A stretch of 64,000 bases of DNA, taken from Auanema rhodensis. Lineage: Eukaryota > Nematoda > Chromadorea > Rhabditida > Rhabditidae. Below the pieces are notes generated by a model. The model was not told where the DNA came from and ran no database searches. It worked only from the letters and a program-made list of their open reading frames with translations. Below, one piece after another: positions 36,801 to 50,358 of this stretch (positions are counted from its first letter, which is position 1; each line of letters starts with the position of its first letter). The stretch is from NCBI GenBank assembly GCA_964057225.1, contig OZ059894.1:19808476-19872475 (forward strand), given 5' to 3'. A program made the position numbers and the translations under genes.

Positions 36801-39127
36801 TATTCAACGAAAAAATTAATTCTTCAGGGTGAAAATCGAGGATATAAGTGTGAACTTATATCAGTTGATATCTCGGTGCATTTTTAAGCTAGCGCAAATC
36901 TGATAACACAGATCGACGCAGCTTAAAAATCCGCATCGAATGCACTATACTACATTGAGAAACGCTTAATACAAAAATTAGTTATGATCGTTTGAAAAAT
37001 GATGCATTAGTGTATGTTGAGTTTCCATGTACACTCAACATTGCTTCCAAAAACATTTTGACAAAAATTTTTTCGAAAAATTTCAGAATAATTTAGCAAA
37101 AAGTAGATGTTTTTAGATTCCATTTTTCAAGGCAAAGACGATGGACAATGTTATTCAACGAAAAAATTAATTCTTCAGGGTGAAAATCGAGGATATAAGT
37201 GTGAACTTATATCAGTTGATATCTCGGTGCATTTTTAAGCTAGCGCAAATCTGATAACACAGATCGACGCAGCTTAAAAATCCGCATCGAATGCACTATA
37301 CTACATTGAGAAACGCTTAATACAAAAATTAGTTATGATCGTTTGAAAAATGATGCATTAGTGTATGTTGAGTTTCCATGTACACTCAACATTGCTTCCA
37401 AAAACATTTTGACAAAAATTTTTTCGAAAAATTTCAAAATAATTTAGCAAAAAGTAGATGTTTTTAGATTCCTTTTTTCAAGGCAAAGACGATGGACAAT
37501 GTTATTCAACGAAAAAATTAATTCTTCAGGGTGAAAATCGAGGATATAAGTGTGAACTTATATCAGTTGATATCTCGGTGCATTTTTAAGCTAGCGCAAA
37601 TCTGATAACACAGAACGACGCAGCTTAAAAATTCGCATCGAATGCACTATACTACATTGAGAAACGCTTAATACAAAAATTAGTTATGATCGTTTGAAAA
37701 ATGATGCATTAGTGTATGTTGAGTTTCCATGTACACTCAACATTGCTTCCAAAAACATTTTGACAAAAATTTTTTCGAAAAATTTCAGAATAATTTAGCA
37801 AAAAGTAGATGTTTTTAGATTCCATTTTTCAAGGCAAAGACGATGGACAATGTTATTCAACGAAAAAATTAATTCTTCAGGGTGAAAATCGAGGATATAA
37901 GTGTGAACTTATATCAGTTGATATCTCGGTGCATTTTTAAGCTAGCGCAAATCTGATAACACAGATCGACGCAGCTTAAAAATCCGCATCGAATGCACTA
38001 TACTACATTGAGAAACGCTTAATACAAAAATTAGTTATGATCGTTTGAAAAATGATGCATTAGTGTATGTTGAGTTTCCATGTACACTCAACATTGCTTC
38101 CAAAAACATTTTGACAAAAAGTTTTTCGAAAAATTTCGAAATAATTTAGCAAAAAGTAGATGTTTTTAGATTCCATTTTTCAAGGCAAAGACGATGGAGA
38201 ATGTTATTCAACGAAAAAATCAATTCTTCAGGGTGAAAATCGAGGATATAAGTGTGAACTTATATCAGTTGATATCTCGGTGCATTTTTAAGCTAGCGCA
38301 AATCTGATAACACAGATCGACGCAGCTTAAAAATCCGCATCGAATGCACTATACTACATTGAGAAACGCTTAATACAAAAATTAGTTATGATCGTTTGAA
38401 AAATGATGCATTAGTGTATGTTGAGTTTCCATGTACACTCAACATTGCTTCCAAAAACATTTTGACAAAAATTTTTTCGAAAAATTTCAGAATAATTTAG
38501 CAAAAAGTAGATGTTTTTAGATTCCATTTTTCAAGGCAAAGACGATGGACAATGTTATTCAACGAAAAAATTAATTCTTCAGGGTGAAAATCGAGGATAT
38601 AAGTGTGAACTTATATCAGTTGATATCTCGGTGCATTTTTAAGCTAGCGCAAATCTGATAACACAGATCGACGCAGCTTAAAAATCCGCATCGAATGCAC
38701 TATACTACATTGAGAAACGCTTAATACAAAAATTAGTTATGATCGTTTGAAAAATGATGCGTTAGTGTATGTTGAGTTTCCATGTACACTCAACATTGCT
38801 TCCAAAAACATTTTGACAAAAATTTTTTCGAAAAATTTCAAAATAATTTAGCAAAAAGTAGATGTTTTTAGATTCCATTTTTTAAGGCAAAGACGATGGA
38901 CAATGTTATTCAACGGAAAAAATAATTCTTCAGAGTGAAAATCGAGGATATAAGTGTGAACTTATATCAGTTGATATCTCGGTGCATTTTTAAGCTAGCG
39001 CAAATCTGATAACACAGAACGACGCAGCTTAAAAATCCGCATCGAATGCACTATACTACATTGAGAAACGCTTAATACAAAAATTAGTTATGATGGTTTG
39101 AAAAATGATGCATTAGTGTATGTTGAG

Positions 39128-40531
39128 TTTCCATGTACACTCAACATTGCTTCCAAAAACATTTTGACAAAACTTTTTTCGAGAAATTTCAAAATAATTT
39201 AGCAAAAAGTAGATGTTTTTAGATTCCTTTTTTCAAGGCAAAGACGATGGACAATGTTATTCAACGAAAAAATTAATTCTTCAGGGTGAAAATCGAGGAT
39301 ATAAGTGTGAACTTATATCAGTTGATATCTCGGTGCATTTTTAAGCTAGCGCAAATCTGATAACACAGATCGACGCAGCTTAAAAATCCGCATCGAATGC
39401 ACTATACTACATTGAGAAACGCTTAATACAAAAATTAGTTATGATCGTTTGAAAAATGATGCATTAGTGTATGTTGAGTTTCCATGTACACTCAACATTG
39501 CTTCCAAAAACATTTTGACAAAAAGTTTTTCGAAAAATTTCAAAATAATTTAGCAAAAAGTAGATGTTTTTAGATTCCTTTTTTTAAGGCAAAGACGATG
39601 GACAATGTTATTCAACGAAAAAATTAATTCTTCAGGGTGAAAATCGAGGATATAAGTGTGAACTTATATCAGTTGATATCTCGGTGCATTTTTAAGCTAG
39701 CGCAAATCTGATAACACAGATCGACGCAGCTTAAAAATCCGCATCGAATGCACTATACTACATTGAGAAACGCTTAATACAAAAATTAGTTATGATCGTT
39801 TGAAAAATGATGCATTAGTGTATGTTGAGTTTCCATGTACACTCAACATTGCTTCCAAAAACATTTTGACAAAAATTTTTTCGAGAAATTTCAAAATAAT
39901 TTAGCAAAAAGTAGATGTTTTTAGATTCCTTTTTTCAAGGCAAAGACGATGGACAATGTTATTCAACGAAAAAATTAATTCTTCAGGGTGAAAATCGAGG
40001 ATATAAGTGTGAACTTATATCAGTTGATATCTCGGTGCATTTTTAAGCTAGCGCAAATCTGATAACACAGATCGACGCAGCTTAAAAATCCGCATCGAAT
40101 GCACTATACTACATTGAGAAACGCTTAATACAAAAATTAGTTATGATCGTTTGAAAAATGATGCATTAGTGTATGTTGAGTTTCCATGTACACTCAACAT
40201 TGCTTCCAAAAACATTTTGACAAAAAGTTTTTCGAAAAATTTCAAAATAATTTAGCAAAAAGTAGATGTTTTTAGATTCCTTTTTTTAAGGCAAAGACGA
40301 TGGACAATGTTATTCAACGAAAAAATTAATTCTTCAGGGTGAAAATCGAGGATATAAGTGTGAACTTATATCAGTTGATATCTCGGTGCATTTTTAAGCT
40401 AGCGCAAATCTGATAACACAGATCGACGCAGCTTAAAAATCCGCATCGAATGCACTATACTACATTGAGAAACGCTTAATACAAAAATTAGTTATGATCG
40501 TTTGAAAAATGATGCATTAGTGTATGTTGAG
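39128..40531. repeat. Dimer tandem duplication (2 x 702 bp)
   Basis: A pair made of a CGAGAAATTT monomer followed by an AAAAAGTTTTTCG monomer with CCTTTTTTTAAGG occurs twice in tandem (39128-39829 and 39830-40531). CCTTTTTTTAAGG is seen only in these two places (near 39577 and 40279). Confidence 0.75.
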
Positions 40532-43339
40532 TTTCCATGTACACTCAACATTGCTTCCAAAAACATTTTGACAAAAATTTTTTCGAGAAATTTCAAAATA
40601 ATTTAGCAAAAAGTAGATGTTTTTAGATTCCTTTTTTCAAGGCAAAGACGATGGACAATGTTATTCAACGAAAAAATTAATTCTTCAGGGTGAAAATCGA
40701 GGATATAAGTGTGAACTTATATCAGTTGATATCTCGGTGCATTTTTAAGCTAGCGCAAATCTGATAACACAGATCGACGCAGCTTAAAAATCCGCATCGA
40801 ATGCACTATACTACATTGAGAAACGCTTAATACAAAAATTAGTTATGATCGTTTGAAAAATGATGCATTAGTGTATGTTGAGTTTCCATGTACACTCAAC
40901 ATTGCTTCCAAAAACATTTTGACAAAAATTTTTTCGAAAAATTTCAGAATAATTTAGCAAAAAGTAGATGTTTTTAGATTCCATTTTTCAAGGCAAAGAC
41001 GATGGACAATGTTATTCAACGAAAAAATTAATTCTTCAGGGTGAAAATCGAGGATATAAGTGTGAACTTATATCAGTTGATATCTCGGTGCATTTTTAAG
41101 CTAGCGCAAATCTGATAACACAGATCGACGCAGCTTAAAAATCCGCATCGAATGCACTATACTACATTGAGAAACGCTTAATACAAAAATTAGTTATGAT
41201 CGTTTGAAAAATGATGCATTAGTGTATGTTGAGTTTCCATGTACACTCAACATTGCTTCCAAAAACATTTTGACAAAAATTTTTTCGAAAAATTTCAAAA
41301 TAATTTAGCAAAAAGTAGATGTTTTTAGATTCCTTTTTTCAAGGCAAAGACGATGGACAATGTTATTCAACGAAAAAATTAATTCTTCAGGGTGAAAATC
41401 GAGGATATAAGTGTGAACTTATATCAGTTGATATCTCGGTGCATTTTTAAGCTAGCGCAAATCTGATAACACAGAACGACGCAGCTTAAAAATTCGCATC
41501 GAATGCACTATACTACATTGAGAAACGCTTAATACAAAAATTAGTTATGATCGTTTGAAAAATGATGCATTAGTGTATGTTGAGTTTCCATGTACACTCA
41601 ACATTGCTTCCAAAAACATTTTGACAAAAATTTTTTCGAAAAATTTCAGAATAATTTAGCAAAAAGTAGATGTTTTTAGATTCCATTTTTCAAGGCAAAG
41701 ACGATGGACAATGTTATTCAACGAAAAAATTAATTCTTCAGGGTGAAAATCGAGGATATAAGTGTGAACTTATATCAGTTGATATCTCGGTGCATTTTTA
41801 AGCTAGCGCAAATCTGATAACACAGATCGACGCAGCTTAAAAATCCGCATCGAATGCACTATACTACATTGAGAAACGCTTAATACAAAAATTAGTTATG
41901 ATCGTTTGAAAAATGATGCATTAGTGTATGTTGAGTTTCCATGTACACTCAACATTGCTTCCAAAAACATTTTGACAAAAAGTTTTTCGAAAAATTTCAA
42001 AATAATTTAGCAAAAAGTAGATGTTTTTAGATTCCATTTTTCAAGGCAAAGACGATGGACAATGTTATTCAACGAAAAAATTAATTCTTCAGGGTGAAAA
42101 TCGAGGATATAAGTGTGAACTTATATCAGTTGATATCTCGGTGCATTTTTAAGCTAGCGCAAATCTGATAACACAGATCGACGCAGCTTAAAAATCCGCA
42201 TCGAATGCACTATACTACATTGAGAAACGCTTAATACAAAAATTAGTTATGATCGTTTGAAAAATGATGCATTAGTGTATGTTGAGTTTCCATGTACACT
42301 CAACATTGCTTCCAAAAACATTTTGACAAAAATTTTTTCGAAAAATTTCAAAATAATTTAGCAAAAAGTAGATGTTTTTAGATTCCTTTTTTCAAGGCAA
42401 AGACGATGGACAATGTTATTCAACGAAAAAATTAATTCTTCAGGGTGAAAATCGAGGATATAAGTGTGAACTTATATCAGTTGATATCTCGGTGCATTTT
42501 TAAGCTAGCGCAAATCTGATAACACAGAACGACGCAGCTTAAAAATTCGCATCGAATGCACTATACTACATTGAGAAACGCTTAATACAAAAATTAGTTA
42601 TGATCGTTTGAAAAATGATGCATTAGTGTATGTTGAGTTTCCATGTACACTCAACATTGCTTCCAAAAACATTTTGACAAAAATTTTTTCGAAAAATTTC
42701 AGAATAATTTAGCAAAAAGTAGATGTTTTTAGATTCCATTTTTCAAGGCAAAGACGATGGACAATGTTATTCAACGAAAAAATTAATTCTTCAGGGTGAA
42801 AATCGAGGATATAAGTGTGAACTTATATCAGTTGATATCTCGGTGCATTTTTAAGCTAGCGCAAATCTGATAACACAGATCGACGCAGCTTAAAAATCCG
42901 CATCGAATGCACTATACTACATTGAGAAACGCTTAATACAAAAATTAGTTATGATCGTTTGAAAAATGATGCATTAGTGTATGTTGAGTTTCCATGTACA
43001 CTCAACATTGCTTCCAAAAACATTTTGACAAAAAGTTTTTCGAAAAATTTCAAAATAATTTAGCAAAAAGTAGATGTTTTTAGATTCCATTTTTCAAGGC
43101 AAAGACGATGGACAATGTTATTCAACGAAAAAATTAATTCTTCAGGGTGAAAATCGAGGATATAAGTGTGAACTTATATCAGTTGATATCTCGGTGCATT
43201 TTTAAGCTAGCGCAAATCTGATAACACAGAACGACGCAGCTTAAAAATCCGCATCGAATGCACTATACTACATTGAGAAACGCTTAATACAAAAATTAGT
43301 TATGATCGTTTGAAAAATGATGCATTAGTGTATGTTGAG

Positions 43340-43689
43340 TTTCCATGTACACTCAACATTGCTTCCAAAAACATTTTGACAAAAATTTTTTCGAAAAATT
43401 TCAGAATAATTTAGCAAAAAGTAGATGTTTTTAGATTCCTTTTTTCAAGGCAAAGACGATGGACATTGTTATTCAACGAAAAAATTAATTCTTCAGGGTG
43501 AAAATCGAGGATATAAGTGTGAACTTATATCAGTTGATATCTCGGTGCATTTTAAGCTAGCGCAAATCTGATAACACAGAACGACGCAGCTTAAAAATTC
43601 GCATCGAATGCACTATACTACATTGAAAAACGCTTAATACAAAAATTAGTTATGATCGTTTGAAAAATGATGCATTAGTGTATGTTGAG
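43340..43689. repeat. 350-bp satellite monomer with a 1-base deletion
   Basis: This is the only complete monomer whose length differs from 351. GCATTTTTAAGC is GCATTTTAAGC at about 43548-43557, so one T is lost from the T run. The loss shifts the phase of all later copies by one base. The deletion lies in the left arm of the AAGCTT-centred dyad and shortens it by one pair. Confidence 0.9.
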
Positions 43690-45795
43690 TTTCCATGTAC
43701 ACTCAACATTGCTTCCAAAAACATTTTGACAAAAATTTTTTCGAAAAATTTCGAAATAATTTAGCAAAAAGTAGATGTTTTTAGATTCCTTTTTTCAAGG
43801 CAAAGACGATGGACAATGTTATTCAACGAAAAAATTAATTCTTCAGGGTGAAAATCGAGGATATAAGTGTGAACTTATATCAGTTGATATCTCGGTGCAT
43901 TTTTAAGCTAGCGCAAATCTGATAACACAGAACGACGCAGCTTAAAAATTCGCATCGAATGCACTATACTACATTGAGAAACGCTTAATACAAAAATTAG
44001 TTATGATCGTTTGAAAAATGATGCATTAGTGTATGTTGAGTTTCCATGTACACTCAACATTGCTTCCAAAAACATTTTGACAAAAATTTTTTCGAAAAAT
44101 TTCAGAATAATTTAGCAAAAAGTAGATGTTTTTAGATTCCATTTTTCAAGGCAAAGACGATGGACAATGTTATTCAACGAAAAAATTAATTCTTCAGGGT
44201 GAAAATCGAGGATATAAGTGTGAACTTATATCAGTTGATATCTCGGTGCATTTTTAAGCTAGCGCAAATCTGATAACACAGATCGACGCAGCTTAAAAAT
44301 CCGCATCGAATGCACTATACTACATTGAGAAACGCTTAATACAAAAATTAGTTATGATCGTTTGAAAAATGATGCATTAGTGTATGTTGAGTTTCCATGT
44401 ACACTCAACATTGCTTCCAAAAACATTTTGACAAAAAGTTTTTCGAAAAATTTCAAAATAATTTAGCAAAAAGTAGATGTTTTTAGATTCCATTTTTCAA
44501 GGCAAAGACGATGGACAATGTTATTCAACGAAAAAATTAATTCTTCAGGGTGAAAATCGAGGATATAAGTGTGAACTTATATCAGTTGATATCTCGGTGC
44601 ATTTTTAAGCTAGCGCAAATCTGATAACACAGAACGACGCAGCTTAAAAATCCGCATCGAATGCACTATACTACATTGAGAAACGCTTAATACAAAAATT
44701 AGTTATGATCGTTTGAAAAATGATGCATTAGTGTATGTTGAGTTTCCATGTACACTCAACATTGCTTCCAAAAACATTTTGACAAAAATTTTTTCGAAAA
44801 ATTTCAGAATAATTTAGCAAAAAGTAGATGTTTTTAGATTCCTTTTTTCAAGGCAAAGACGATGGACATTGTTATTCAACGAAAAAATTAATTCTTCAGG
44901 GTGAAAATCGAGGATATAAGTGTGAACTTATATCAGTTGATATCTCGGTGCATTTTTAAGCTAGCGCAAATGTGATAACACAGAACGACGCAGCTTAAAA
45001 ATTCGCATCGAATGCACTATACTACATTGAAAAACGCTTAATACAAAAATTAGTTATGATCGTTTGAAAAATGATGCATTAGTGTATGTTGAGTTTCCAT
45101 GTACACTCAACATTGCTTCCAAAAACATTTTGACAAAAATTTTTTCGAAAAATTTCGAAATAATTTAGCAAAAAGTAGATGTTTTTAGATTCCATTTTTC
45201 AAGGCAAAGACGATGGACAATGTTATTCAACGAAAAAATCAATTCTTCAGGGTGAAAATCGAGGATATAAGTGTGAACTTATATCAGTTGATATCTCGGT
45301 GCATTTTTAAGCTAGCGCAAATCTGATAACACAGAACGACGCAGCTTAAAAATCCGCATCGAATGCACTATACTACATTAAGAAACGCTTAATACAAAAA
45401 TTAGTTATGATCGTTTGAAAAATGATGCATTAGTGTATGTTGAGTTTCCATGTACACTCAACATTGCTTCCAAAAACATTTTGACAAAAATTTTTTCGAG
45501 AAATTTCAAAATAATTTAGCAAAAAGTAGATGTTTTTAGATTCCTTTTTTCAAGGCAAAGACGATGGACAATGTTATTCAACGAAAAAATTAATTCTTCA
45601 GGGTGAAAATCGAGGATATAAGTGTGAACTTATATCAGTTGATATCTCGGTGCATTTTTAAGCTAGCGCAAATCTGATAACACAGATCGACGCAGCTTAA
45701 AAATCCGCATCGAATGCACTATACTACATTGAGAAACGCTTAATACAAAAATTAGTTATGATCGTTTGAAAAATGATGCATTAGTGTATGTTGAG

Positions 45796-47901
45796 TTTCC
45801 ATGTACACTCAACATTGCTTCCAAAAACATTTTGACAAAAATTTTTTCGAAAAATTTCAGAATAATTTAGCAAAAAGTAGATGTTTTTAGATTCCATTTT
45901 TCAAGGCAAAGACGATGGACAATGTTATTCAACGAAAAAATTAATTCTTCAGGGTGAAAATCGAGGATATAAGTGTGAACTTATATCAGTTGATATCTCG
46001 GTGCATTTTTAAGCTAGCGCAAATCTGATAACACAGATCGACGCAGCTTAAAAATCCGCATCGAATGCACTATACTACATTGAAAAACGCTTACTACAAA
46101 AATTAGTTATGATCGTTTGAAAAATGATGCATTAGTGTATGTTGAGTTTCCATGTACACTCAACATTGCTTCCAAAAACATTTTGACAAAAAGTTTTTCG
46201 AAAAATTTCAAAATAATTTAGCAAAAAGTAGATGTTTTTAGATTCCATTTTTCAAGGCAAAGACGATGGACAATGTTATTCAACGAAAAAATTAATTCTT
46301 CAGGGTGAAAATCGAGGATATAAGTGTGAACTTATATCAGTTGATATCTCGGTGCATTTTTAAGCTAGCGCAAATCTGATAACACAGATCGACGCAGCTT
46401 AAAAATCCGCATCGAATGCACTATACTACATTGAGAAACGCTTAATACAAAAATTAGTTATGATCGTTTGAAAAATGATGCATTAGTGTATGTTGAGTTT
46501 CCATGTACACTCAACATTGCTTCCAAAAACATTTTGACAAAAATTTTTTCGAAAAATTTCAGAATAATTTAGCAAAAAGTAGATGTTTTTAGATTCCTTT
46601 TTTCAAGGCAAAGACGATGGACAATGTTATTCAACGAAAAAATTAATTCTTCAGGGTGAAAATCGAGGATATAAGTGTGAACTTATATCAGTTGATATCT
46701 CGGTGCATTTTTAAGCTAGCGCAAATCTGATAACACAGATCGACGCAGCTTAAAAATCCGCATCGAATGCACTATACTACATTGAGAAACGCTTAATACA
46801 AAAATTAGTTATGATCGTTTGAAAAATGATGCATTAGTGTATGTTGAGTTTCCATGTACACTCAACATTGCTTCCAAAAACATTTTGACAAAAATTTTTT
46901 CGAAAAATTTCAGAATAATTTAGCAAAAAGTAGATGTTTTTAGATTCCATTTTTCAAGGCAAAGACGATGGACAATGTTATTCAACGAAAAAATTAATTC
47001 TTCAGGGTGAAAATCGAGGATATAAGTGTGAACTTATATCAGTTGATATCTCGGTGCATTTTTAAGCTAGCGCAAATCTGATAACACAGATCGACGCAGC
47101 TTAAAAATCCGCATCGAATGCACTATACTACATTGAAAAACGCTTACTACAAAAATTAGTTATGATCGTTTGAAAAATGATGCATTAGTGTATGTTGAGT
47201 TTCCATGTACACTCAACATTGCTTCCAAAAACATTTTGACAAAAAGTTTTTCGAAAAATTTCAAAATAATTTAGCAAAAAGTAGATGTTTTTAGATTCCA
47301 TTTTTCAAGGCAAAGACGATGGACAATGTTATTCAACGAAAAAATTAATTCTTCAGGGTGAAAATCGAGGATATAAGTGTGAACTTATATCAGTTGATAT
47401 CTCGGTGCATTTTTAAGCTAGCGCAAATCTGATAACACAGATCGACGCAGCTTAAAAATCCGCATCGAATGCACTATACTACATTGAGAAACGCTTAATA
47501 CAAAAATTAGTTATGATCGTTTGAAAAATGATGCATTAGTGTATGTTGAGTTTCCATGTACACTCAACATTGCTTCCAAAAACATTTTGACAAAAATTTT
47601 TTCGAAAAATTTCAGAATAATTTAGCAAAAAGTAGATGTTTTTAGATTCCTTTTTTCAAGGCAAAGACGATGGACAATGTTATTCAACGAAAAAATTAAT
47701 TCTTCAGGGTGAAAATCGAGGATATAAGTGTGAACTTATATCAGTTGATATCTCGGTGCATTTTTAAGCTAGCGCAAATCTGATAACACAGATCGACGCA
47801 GCTTAAAAATCCGCATCGAATGCACTATACTACATTGAGAAACGCTTAATACAAAAATTAGTTATGATCGTTTGAAAAATGATGCATTAGTGTATGTTGA
47901 G
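45796..47901. repeat. 3-monomer tandem duplication (2 x 1,053 bp)
   Basis: Monomers at 45796-46848 and 46849-47901 share the rare CGCTTACTAC form (near 46088 and 47141). They also share the same order of diagnostic states: CAG/CCATTTTTC, then AAAAAGTTTTT, then CAG/CCTTTTTTC. Confidence 0.8.
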
Positions 47902-50358
47902 TTTCCATGTACACTCAACATTGCTTCCAAAAACATTTTGACAAAAATTTTTTCGAAAAATTTCAAAATAATTTAGCAAAAAGTAGATGTTTTTAGATTC
48001 CTTTTTTCAAGGCAAAGACGATGGACAATGTTATTCAACGAAAAAATTAATTCTTCAGGGTGAAAATCGAGGATATAATTGTGAACTTATATCAGTTGAT
48101 ATCTCGGTGCATTTTCAAGCTAGCGCAAATCTGATAACACAGAACGACGCAGCTTAAAAATCCGCATCGAATGCACTATACTACATTGAAAAACGCTTAA
48201 TACAAAAATTAGTTATGATCGTTTGAAAAATGATGCATTAGTGTATGTTGAGTTTCCATGTACACTCAACATTGCTTCCAAAAACATTTTGACAAAAAGT
48301 TTTTCGAAAAATTTCAAGATAATTTAGCAAAAAGTAGATGTTTTTAGATTCCTTTTTTCAAGGCAAAGACGATGGACAATGTTATTCAACGAAAAAATTA
48401 ATTCTTCAGGGTGAAAATCGAGGATATAAGTGTGAACTTATATCAGTTGATATCTCGGTGCATTTTTAAGCTAGCGCAAATCTGATAACACAGATCGACG
48501 CAGCTTAAAAATCCGCATCGAATGCACTATACTACATTGAGAAACGCTTAATACAAAAATTAGTTATGATCGTTTGAAAAATGATGCATTAGTGTATGTT
48601 GAGTTTCCATGTACACTCAACATTGCTTCCAAAAACATTTTGACAAAAATTTTTTCGAGAAATTTCAAAATAATTTAGCAAAAAGTAGATGTTTTTAGAT
48701 TCCTTTTTTCAAGGCAAAGACGATGGACAATGTTATTCAACGAAAAAATTAATTCTTCAGGGTGAAAATCGAGGATATAAGTGTGAACTTATATCAGTTG
48801 ATATCTCGGTGCATTTTTAAGCTAGCGCAAATCTGATAACACAGATCGACGCAGCTTAAAAATCCGCATCGAATGCACTATACTACATTGAGAAACGCTT
48901 AATACAAAAATTAGTTATGATCGTTTGAAAAATGATGCATTAGTGTATGTTGAGTTTCCATGTACACTCAACATTGCTTCCAAAAACATTTTGACAAAAA
49001 TTTTTTCGAAAAATTTCAGAATAATTTAGCAAAAAGTAGATGTTTTTAGATTCCATTTTTCAAGGCAAAGACGATGGACAATGTTATTCAACGAAAAAAT
49101 TAATTCTTCAGGGTGAAAATCGAGGATATAAGTGTGAACTTATATCAGTTGATATCTCGGTGCATTTTTAAGCTAGCGCAAATCTGATAACACAGATCGA
49201 CGCAGCTTAAAAATCCGCATCGAATGCACTATACTACATTGAGAAACGCTTAATACAAAAATTAGTTATGATCGTTTGAAAAATGATGCATTAGTGTATG
49301 TTGAGTTTCCATGTACACTCAACATTGCTTCCAAAAACATTTTGACAAAAATTTTTTCGAAAAATTTCAAAATAATTTAGCAAAAAGTAGATGTTTTTAG
49401 ATTCCTTTTTTCAAGGCAAAGACGATGGACAATGTTATTCAACGAAAAAATTAATTCTTCAGGGTGAAAATCGAGGATATAAGTGTGAACTTATATCAGT
49501 TGATATCTCGGTGCATTTTTAAGCTAGCGCAAATCTGATAACACAGAACGACGCAGCTTAAAAATTCGCATCGAATGCACTATACTACATTGAGAAACGC
49601 TTAATACAAAAATTAGTTATGATCGTTTGAAAAATGATGCATTAGTGTATGTTGAGTTTCCATGTACACTCAACATTGCTTCCAAAAACATTTTGACAAA
49701 AATTTTTTCGAAAAATTTCAGAATAATTTAGCAAAAAGTAGATGTTTTTAGATTCCATTTTTCAAGGCAAAGACGATGGACAATGTTATTCAACGAAAAA
49801 ATTAATTCTTCAGGGTGAAAATCGAGGATATAAGTGTGAACTTATATCAGTTGATATCTCGGTGCATTTTTAAGCTAGCGCAAATCTGATAACACAGATC
49901 GACGCAGCTTAAAAATCCGCATCGAATGCACTATACTACATTGAGAAACGCTTAATACAAAAATTAGTTATGATCGTTTGAAAAATGATGCATTAGTGTA
50001 TGTTGAGTTTCCATGTACACTCAACATTGCTTCCAAAAACATTTTGACAAAAAGTTTTTCGAAAAATTTCAAAATAATTTAGCAAAAAGTAGATGTTTTT
50101 AGATTCCATTTTTCAAGGCAAAGACGATGGACAATGTTATTCAACGAAAAAATTAATTCTTCAGGGTGAAAATCGAGGATATAAGTGTGAACTTATATCA
50201 GTTGATATCTCGGTGCATTTTTAAGCTAGCGCAAATCTGATAACACAGAACGACGCAGCTTAAAAATCCGCATCGAATGCACTATACTACATTGAGAAAC
50301 GCTTAATACAAAAATTAGTTATGATCGTTTGAAAAATGATGCATTAGTGTATGTTGAG

